In this document: piece by piece, positions 1 through 4,154 of the stretch
Layout: each line of letters begins with the position of its first letter
Numbering within the stretch: the stretch's first letter is position 1
Assembly (NCBI GenBank): GCA_026984355.1
Contig: JALSSG010000022.1
Coordinates: 1-5,294, forward strand
Length of the DNA stretch: 5,294 nt
Source of the DNA: Hydrogenothermaceae bacterium
Lineage (GTDB): Bacteria; Aquificota; Aquificia; Aquificales; Hydrogenothermaceae
Direction: 5' to 3'
Notes under the pieces: model-generated
Database searches by the model: none
Seen by the model: only the letters and a program-made list of their open reading frames with translations
Told to the model about the DNA's origin: nothing
Program-made: the position numbers and the translations under genes

Positions 1-165
1 GTTTGTGAATTCAATTTTTAGCTTATAGGAAGGTTTTATTGTAATGACATCATATAAAGCTACAGTGTGGATTACTGTGTATATATTGTGATAGTTATCA
101 GCTCTTTTTTCTAAAACCCATAAGCCTAGATTAACTTTTGCTGGAGATTTTATAACTTCTTCCAT
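1..165 (-). CDS. ispE: IspE, 4-diphosphocytidyl-2-C-methyl-D-erythritol kinase (N-terminal part)
   Basis: The frame read leftward from an ATG at 165 gives 55 codons without a stop and leaves the window at base 1, so only the N-terminus is visible. IspE is the cytoplasmic GHMP-family kinase that phosphorylates CDP-methylerythritol with ATP in the MEP isoprenoid pathway. Recognition rests on the family's N-terminal signature: residues 7-13 read SPAKVNL, followed by the RADNYH stretch at 21-26, which matches the usual R-x-D-G-Y-H segment with Asn in place of Gly. The start is supported by an AAGGAT ribosome site (complement of 173-178), 7 bases before the ATG. It diverges from the phosphorylase gene across 72 bases. 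The ATP-binding glycine-rich loop lies outside the window, so activity cannot be judged. Another GHMP kinase is possible but less likely given the exact N-terminal match. Confidence 0.87.
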   Translation of the reverse strand, partial: MEEVIKSPAKVNLGLWVLEKRADNYHNIYTVIHTVALYDVITIKPSYKLKIEFTN

Positions 166-176
166 TTTGTTTATCC

Positions 177-205
177 TTGTTATTTTAAGTTCTATAAAAT
201 AATAT
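177..205 (+). promoter_or_regulatory. Candidate promoter for the mtnP-family gene
   Basis: TTGTTA (177-182) and TAATAT (200-205) are 17 bases apart, each matching four of six consensus positions. The predicted start near 212 would leave a leader of about 26 bases. The -10 box falls on the same bases as the ispE -10 on the other strand, so the two promoters would compete for polymerase. An 8-base inverted repeat (TTATTTTA at 180-187, TAAAATAA at 195-202) lies inside it and could be an operator or simply AT-rich chance. Confidence 0.3.
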
Positions 206-227
206 TCTGTTAAATTTTTATATTCAA
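199..227 (-). promoter_or_regulatory. Candidate sigma70-type promoter for ispE
   Basis: On the minus strand a TTGAAT -35 box (complement of 222-227) is followed after exactly 17 bases by TATTAT (complement of 199-204), which differs from the -10 consensus at one position. Transcription would start near 192, giving a leader of about 27 bases before the ispE ATG. The -35 box overlaps the ribosome site of the divergent gene. The region is very AT-rich, so chance matches are a real risk, but correct spacing of both boxes makes this the best promoter candidate in the window. Confidence 0.42.
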
Positions 228-237
228 GGAGATTGAT

Positions 238-1077
238 ATGGTAGGAATAATAGGTGGAAGTGGTCTTTATGATGTTGAAGGTATAAAGGTTTTAGAGCAT
301 ATAGAACTTGATACACCATTTGGAAAACCAAGTGATAGTTATGTAGTTGCAGATATTAAAGGAAAGAAAGCTATTTTTTTACCAAGACATGGAAAGGGAC
401 ATAAATATCCGCCTCATCTTATAAATTATAGAGCAAATATATGGGGGTTTAGAAAACTTGGTGTTAACAAAATCTTTTCTATAAGTGCTGTAGGTGGGAT
501 AAATCCTGTTTTAAGACCTGGTGATTTTGTTATCGTTAATCAATTCATAGATTTTACTAAATCTAGACCATTGTCTTTTTATGAAGGGATTTATTCTAAG
601 AGTGATGATACAGGTATAAATGATACAGTAAGTGAGTATCTTAATGAAAAGAAGGTAGTTCATATAGATGTTTCTATGCCTTTTTGTTCACATATGCAAG
701 CTATTTTAGAAAGAGTTTTAAATGAAAAAGAATTTGTATTTGTAAAAAATGCTACCTATATAGCTACAGAAGGTCCTAGATTAGAAACTTCTGCTGAGAT
801 AAAGGCTTTTTCTTTGCTTGGAGCTGATGTTGTAGGTATGACTTTGGTTCCTGAGGTTGTACTTGCAAGGGAACTAAATATGCATTTTGTTTCCCTTAGT
901 GTAGTAACAAATCCTGCAGCTGGTATATCTTCAGATAGGCTTACTTCTAAAGAAGTTATAGATATGATGCATAAAAAAAATAATCAGATTAAGCGATTGA
1001 TATTAGATTTTGTTCCTGAACTGCCAGATAAATTAAATTGTAATTGTGAGGATGTTCTTTTAGATGCTGCTATCTGA
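238..1077 (+). CDS. mtnP: MTA phosphorylase-family nucleoside phosphorylase, probable 6-oxopurine (methylthioinosine-type) specificity
   Basis: This 279-residue protein has the usual length for the MTAP/PNP phosphorylase family, cytoplasmic enzymes that split a purine nucleoside with phosphate into base and (methylthio)ribose-1-phosphate. Visible motifs in order: phosphate loop GGSGLY (6-11), RHGKGHKYPPHLINYRAN (50-67), SAVGGINP (83-90), TEGPRLETSAEI (177-188), the GMTLVPEVVLARE block (200-212) and TNPAAG (224-229). At the last site, enzymes acting on methylthioadenosine usually carry T-D-Y-D, where the aspartates contact the 6-amino purine; Asn plus Ala-Ala-Gly is typical of 6-oxopurine enzymes. 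The substrate may therefore be methylthioinosine, inosine or guanosine. A CXC motif (C268, C270) near the C-terminus resembles the disulfide motif described in thermophilic relatives. The ATG has AAGGAGA (226-232) 5 bases upstream. The family is certain; substrate preference is inferred. Confidence 0.93.
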   Translation: MVGIIGGSGLYDVEGIKVLEHIELDTPFGKPSDSYVVADIKGKKAIFLPRHGKGHKYPPHLINYRANIWGFRKLGVNKIFSISAVGGINPVLRPGDFVIVNQFIDFTKSRPLSFYEGIYSKSDDTGINDTVSEYLNEKKVVHIDVSMPFCSHMQAILERVLNEKEFVFVKNATYIATEGPRLETSAEIKAFSLLGADVVGMTLVPEVVLARELNMHFVSLSVVTNPAAGISSDRLTSKEVIDMMHKKNNQIKRLILDFVPELPDKLNCNCEDVLLDAAI

Positions 1078-1150
1078 AAAAAATCATTGAATATAAGTTA
1101 TAAGTATATTATTCTTTTATAAGATTATTCTAATATTTAAGAGGTTAATT

Positions 1151-1543
1151 ATGAAGGGGTTTATATATATAATTTCAACATTTTTATTGTTTGTTTATTT
1201 ATCTTTTGCTGATATAAAAAATTTAGACCCAAAGAGTTTTTTTGAGAAATTATCTAAAACAAAAACGGCTATTTTATTAGATGTTAGAACTCCATATGAA
1301 TACGAGAAAGATGGACATCTTCCAAACTCAAATCTTCTTCCCATACAGGTTCTTCCGAAATACGCAGATAAACTTTTAAAGTATAAAGATTATCCTGTTT
1401 TTGTATATTGTAGAAGTGGTAATAGAAGTTTAGTTGCTGCTAAGTATTTAGAAAAATTAGGATTTAAAAAAGTTTATAACTTAAAAGGCGGTATAATTGA
1501 GTGGAAAAAGTATGGTTTACCTGTTAAGTATGGAAGAAACTAA
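1151..1543 (+). CDS. Secreted single-domain rhodanese (sulfurtransferase)
   Basis: The 130-residue product begins with a hydrophobic signal peptide: MKG, a long Ile/Leu/Phe core, and probable signal peptidase I cleavage after LSFA at residue 20. The mature protein is one rhodanese domain. DVRTPYEYEKDGHLPNS (44-60) is the conserved segment before the active loop, and CRSGNRS (87-93) is the loop itself with Cys87 as the persulfide-carrying residue; it is the only cysteine in the protein. GGIIEW (113-118) closes the fold. It most likely transfers or holds sulfane sulfur in the periplasm; the natural donor and acceptor cannot be read from sequence. The start follows an AGAGG site (1140-1144) with a 6-base spacer. 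It lies 73 bases after the phosphorylase gene and may be read from that transcript or from its own weak promoter. Its 3' end overlaps the convergent gene by 27 bases. Confidence 0.92.
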   Translation: MKGFIYIISTFLLFVYLSFADIKNLDPKSFFEKLSKTKTAILLDVRTPYEYEKDGHLPNSNLLPIQVLPKYADKLLKYKDYPVFVYCRSGNRSLVAAKYLEKLGFKKVYNLKGGIIEWKKYGLPVKYGRN

Positions 1544-1921
1544 TGGATAAATACTTTTTTCATCTATATTTATATCCTTGTTTTTGTATGAAAATATAAT
1601 TGTTATATTATATCTGTTTAAAATCTGTAGATTTCTTTTATCTTCTTTTAGTTCTTCTATATATTGTGTTAGTAGAAATTCATCCATAATTTTTAATGAC
1701 GTTAGAACAGACAGTAATAAAGCATCCTTTGTATTTGATAGCTGAAGGTGTTTTATTGCTTCTGTATAATGTCTTTCTGTAATGTGTTTACACCCTGAAA
1801 AAAACCATTTTTCATGTTTTTTTTCTGTTTTTTTCTGTAAATTTTCAAAGTCTTTACTTTTTAGTATCTGAGTGTCTTTTTTAAATTTTATATGACTTTT
1901 TCTAAGTGCTACGTAGTCCAT
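1517..1921 (-). CDS. Small lysine-rich hypothetical protein with one TPR-like helical pair
   Basis: I do not recognise this 134-residue protein. There is no signal peptide or membrane segment, so it should be cytoplasmic. Residues 1-38 are strongly basic (many Lys and His). Residues 39-62 (starting WFFSG and containing the YTEAIKHL stretch) have the spacing of small and large residues seen in a tetratricopeptide helix pair, and 66-92 continue as amphipathic helix; a single TPR-like unit suggests a protein-binding role, by inference only. The C-terminal 40 residues look like mixed strand and helix. It is the last gene of the minus-strand operon. Its ATG lies inside the 3' end of the phosphatase gene (13-base overlap), with no clear ribosome site in front, so translational coupling is likely. 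The frame lacks any other plausible early start. Its end overlaps the rhodanese gene tail to tail by 27 bases. Confidence 0.7.
   Translation of the reverse strand: MDYVALRKSHIKFKKDTQILKSKDFENLQKKTEKKHEKWFFSGCKHITERHYTEAIKHLQLSNTKDALLLSVLTSLKIMDEFLLTQYIEELKEDKRNLQILNRYNITIIFSYKNKDINIDEKSIYPLVSSILNR
1545..1585 (+). terminator. Weak candidate terminator after the rhodanese gene
   Basis: Just after the rhodanese stop, GGATAAATA (1545-1553) can pair with TATTTATATCC (1567-1577) across a 13-base loop, with a two-base bulge near the foot. The stem is followed by a T-rich stretch, TTGTTTTTG (1578-1586). Only two pairs are G-C, so the hairpin is weak, and it lies inside the coding sequence of the opposing gene. 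It would end plus-strand transcription before it ran far antisense into the four-gene operon. The assignment is tentative. Confidence 0.2.
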
Positions 1922-2664
1922 GATAGTGAATCAAAGGTGTAATATGTTTTTTTAGCTTTTACAAACTCAAATGTATCTATTTGAGGAATATAAGCTGTTA
2001 ATTTATTGCCAAATACACAGCCTGTATCTATTCCATAACATTTATTATTGATATAAGGCTTTTGAAAAACTACGTGTCCATAAACTATTTTTGGAGAATT
2101 GGCTTTTAATTTTCTTTCTTTAGTCCAGTCTAGCCTTTCTGGAAATCCTTCTGGTGTATACCTTCCTGTTGTTTGTCCATATAATACAAAGCTTTTTACT
2201 TTTTTACCTGTTTTTCCTATCATATCATCTTTGATACCTGCATGTGCTATAACAGTTTCTTTATTTACTATTACATATAAGGGTGCTGATGAATAGTATT
2301 CAATAATCTTTTTTCTATATTGTTCTTGTATTGTCTTTGGTAAGTTCAAAAATTCATCAACAGTTTTTTGCATCCCGTAGCTTATTTTTACATTACTACC
2401 TTTTAACCATCTTACAAATTTATCCATGTGATTACTCTGTACTTCTATAAATTTTCCTTCGTTAAATAGTTCAATACAAAGGTCTAAAGTTTTTAGATTA
2501 TAATCTCCTCTGTCTACATTATCTCCAACAGAAATTATAAGAATATCTTTTCCATATTTGCTTTGTAGATTCGTTATTAACTCTTTTAACTCATAGTAGC
2601 ATCCATGAACATCTCCTATTACTGCATACAGTTTTTCTGTATTTATTTTTAAAAAACTATCCAT
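1909..2664 (-). CDS. Calcineurin-like metallophosphatase, PrpE / Pnkp-phosphatase subgroup
   Basis: The 251-residue protein spans one complete binuclear-metal phosphoesterase domain. The ligand motifs are all present in order: GDVHG (17-21), GDNVDRG (47-53), NH (78-79), HAG (141-143) and YGH (195-197). Beyond these, the segments DKFVRWLKGSNVKI (81-94), YGQTTGRYTPEGFPERLDW (162-180) and IDTGCVFGNKLTA (212-224) match the pattern of Bacillus PrpE (a diadenosine tetraphosphatase) and of the phosphatase module of bacterial polynucleotide kinase-phosphatase, rather than ApaH or PP2A-type enzymes. Substrate could be Ap4A-like nucleotides or RNA ends carrying 2',3'-cyclic or 2'-phosphate; sequence does not decide. 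The usual GNH triplet reads S-N-H, and the acidic residue often next to it is Met80. Start: ATG two bases after the trmI stop, with AAGGA located in the end of trmI. No kinase or ligase domain is attached. Confidence 0.88.
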   Translation of the reverse strand: MDSFLKINTEKLYAVIGDVHGCYYELKELITNLQSKYGKDILIISVGDNVDRGDYNLKTLDLCIELFNEGKFIEVQSNHMDKFVRWLKGSNVKISYGMQKTVDEFLNLPKTIQEQYRKKIIEYYSSAPLYVIVNKETVIAHAGIKDDMIGKTGKKVKSFVLYGQTTGRYTPEGFPERLDWTKERKLKANSPKIVYGHVVFQKPYINNKCYGIDTGCVFGNKLTAYIPQIDTFEFVKAKKTYYTFDSLSWTT

Positions 2665-2666
2665 TT

Positions 2667-3428
2667 TTATTTATTCCTTGCAAATATTAAATATCCTGTA
2701 TGGGCAACCATTCTATCTTCTGGTCTAAATCTTTCGACAACAGGTTTGTATTCCCTTAGTAGTATCTCTTTTACTTCTATTTTCAGAAAGTTATTTTTTT
2801 CTAGTTCTTCTAAAAGTTTTAGTATTTGATTTACAGTAGGGACTAAAAAACCTATAGGAGCTCCTTTTTTTAGAATGGATTTTAACTGTTTAATATATTT
2901 CCACGGTTCTTTAACATCTATAAAACCAGCATCAAAATCTTTTTCTTCTATGCCTTCTGATATATCCCTGTGTATTAGTTTTACATATTTTTCTAATCTC
3001 GCAAGTTTAATGTTTTCTTTTGCTATTTTTAAATGTTTTTCTTCTTTTTCATATGCATATATAATACCATCTGGTTTTACAGCATTTGCCATTACTATTG
3101 TGAGGGCTCCACTTCCTACTCCTGTTTCAAATACTTTCATTCCTGAGGTTATTCCAAGCTTTAATGTTATGTATGCAGAATCTTTCGGATATATAATCTG
3201 GGTTTTTCTTTTTATACCATGCATTATTATTTCATAAAGAGTAGGTTTTAATATTAAAAATTCTTTTCCTTTATGGGTTTTAACTGTATCTCCATATTGT
3301 TTTCCGATAATATCATCATGTTTTATATCTCCTTTATGTGTTCCAAAGATTTCTCCAGATTTTAGTTTTAGGAAAAATACATTTTTGTTATCTGTTAATT
3401 CTATTAATTCTCCTTCTTTTATATTCAT
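2667..3428 (-). CDS. trmI: TrmI, tRNA (adenine-58-N1)-methyltransferase
   Basis: This 253-residue protein has the usual length and layout of bacterial TrmI, which uses S-adenosylmethionine to methylate N1 of A58 in the T-loop and stabilises tRNA, notably in thermophiles. Residues 1-65 form the small N-terminal beta domain. The class I methyltransferase fold follows: motif I VFETGVGSGALT (99-110) binds the cofactor, the acidic YEKEE (126-130) contacts its ribose, and D171 in IDVKEPW (170-176) is the conserved catalytic-site Asp of the family (the more usual form is D-L-P-E-P-W). The C-terminal signature RPEDRMVAHTGYLIFAR (235-251) is highly typical. Active enzymes are tetramers. The ATG follows AGGT with 8 bases between, and this ribosome site overlaps the stop of the preceding gene. 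It is the second gene of a four-gene operon, with the phosphatase gene 2 bases downstream. Confidence 0.95.
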   Translation of the reverse strand: MNIKEGELIELTDNKNVFFLKLKSGEIFGTHKGDIKHDDIIGKQYGDTVKTHKGKEFLILKPTLYEIIMHGIKRKTQIIYPKDSAYITLKLGITSGMKVFETGVGSGALTIVMANAVKPDGIIYAYEKEEKHLKIAKENIKLARLEKYVKLIHRDISEGIEEKDFDAGFIDVKEPWKYIKQLKSILKKGAPIGFLVPTVNQILKLLEELEKNNFLKIEVKEILLREYKPVVERFRPEDRMVAHTGYLIFARNK

Positions 3429-3433
3429 TCTTT

Positions 3434-4081
3434 TTACCTGGAAAGAAGGTCTAGTGAGAATTCTTTGTTATTATATAAATCTATAGAGTAGTTATCCCAG
3501 AAAACACATGTTCCACCAGCAATAAGAGCCCCTCCAGAGCCTAAATCTCTATACTCAGCAAAAAGAATTTTTTCTTTTCCAGACTTTGATATTGCTGTAT
3601 CTTCTGCATAAACTAGAGGCTCTACCAGTTCATTTTCAATTGTAATTGAGTCTGTACATGCAAGCATAACTTTATTAACATTGTCTTTAAAATGTTTTAT
3701 TTTTGTGGTTGTAATTAGAAGGTCATCTTTTTCATAGTTGTTTTCTGTATCTACTATTATATCTCCATTAAATACTATGCCAAATTCTTTTGTTAGGCTA
3801 TTACATGTATCTGCTATTCTATCTTCATTTTTATAGTACCCAAATATGAGTATTTTTCTTCCTTTTCTTATAAGTTCAGATAAAAATTCTACTTCATCTT
3901 TTTTAAATGGGATTTCAGGATAGTTAAAAACTATAGTGTCATAATCTGGAAATTTGTTTATATCATCAATCTCTTCTACAATTATGTTGTTTTCTCGTGT
4001 ATATCTTTGAAGTTTTGAAAAATAATAATGGTCAGATATTATAAATTCCTGATGTGCAGTACTCCAGGCAACTTTTATCAT
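3434..4081 (-). CDS. DUF4350/GATase-like protein of unknown function, first gene of the operon
   Basis: The 215-residue protein has no signal peptide or membrane segment and should be cytoplasmic. Its pattern resembles the DUF4350/GldG-type, glutamine-amidotransferase-like alpha/beta fold: YDTIVFNYPEIPF (47-59) then an acidic helix and GRKILIFGYY (74-83), as in proteins where a nucleotide-binding-like core ends in a 'gGg-hhhhG' strand. Next come FGIVFNGDIIVDTENNY (100-116), a conserved-looking C-x-S-like CTDS (142-145), a Gly-rich turn GSGGALIAGGTCVF (181-194), and NNKEFSLDLL (204-213), which fits the family's closing helix. No catalytic triad is evident, so it may bind a ligand or partner rather than catalyse. 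The ATG is backed by AAGGAG (complement of 4091-4096), 9 bases upstream. It leads the operon with trmI, which begins 5 bases after its stop. The fold assignment is from memory of family pattern and is moderately secure; function is unknown. Confidence 0.72.
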   Translation of the reverse strand: MIKVAWSTAHQEFIISDHYYFSKLQRYTRENNIIVEEIDDINKFPDYDTIVFNYPEIPFKKDEVEFLSELIRKGRKILIFGYYKNEDRIADTCNSLTKEFGIVFNGDIIVDTENNYEKDDLLITTTKIKHFKDNVNKVMLACTDSITIENELVEPLVYAEDTAISKSGKEKILFAEYRDLGSGGALIAGGTCVFWDNYSIDLYNNKEFSLDLLSR

Positions 4082-4115
4082 AATTTATTTCTCCTTTTTG
4101 TTTTGTATTTTTAAG

Positions 4116-4121
4116 TATAAT
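4116..4121 (+). promoter_or_regulatory. Consensus -10 box upstream of the polysaccharide export gene, in a divergent promoter region
   Basis: TATAAT at 4116-4121 is a perfect -10 hexamer. Transcription from it would begin near 4128, 27 bases before the export gene ATG. No convincing -35 box or extended -10 stands at the right distance, so it may depend on an activator or an UP-like AT-rich element. On the minus strand the same bases contain TATACT (complement of 4114-4119) and TATTAT (complement of 4117-4122), either of which could serve the opposite operon, again without a good -35. The whole 73-base gap (4082-4154) must hold both promoters. Confidence 0.38.
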
Positions 4122-4154
4122 ATTCTAAATCAAAATCACATTAGAGGTTAATAG

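Noticed and set aside
973..980. Run of eight A in the phosphorylase coding sequence as a programmed slippage site
   Set aside because: The zero frame continues through conserved sequence to a normal C-terminus; the run is just Lys codons in an AT-rich gene.
1059..1087. Possible terminator at the end of the phosphorylase gene (AGAT/ATCT stem near the stop)
   Set aside because: The stem has only four to six weak pairs and is followed by a run of A, not T, so it does not fit an intrinsic terminator in the plus direction.
1078..1150. Promoter and repeat signals before the rhodanese gene (TTGAAT at 1087-1092, repeated TTATAAG and ATTATTCT)
   Set aside because: The best -10 partner at correct spacing is poor (TATTCT) and the short repeats are expected in such AT-rich sequence, so no separate promoter was called.
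2099..2296. A 65-codon plus-strand open frame inside the phosphatase gene
   Set aside because: It is antisense to a well-conserved domain, has no ribosome site, and its Phe/Leu/Ser-rich composition is what the reverse of this coding sequence produces.
2875..3237. A 120-codon plus-strand open frame antisense to trmI
   Set aside because: trmI is unmistakable on the other strand; the antisense product is a hydrophobic artefact with no recognisable motif.
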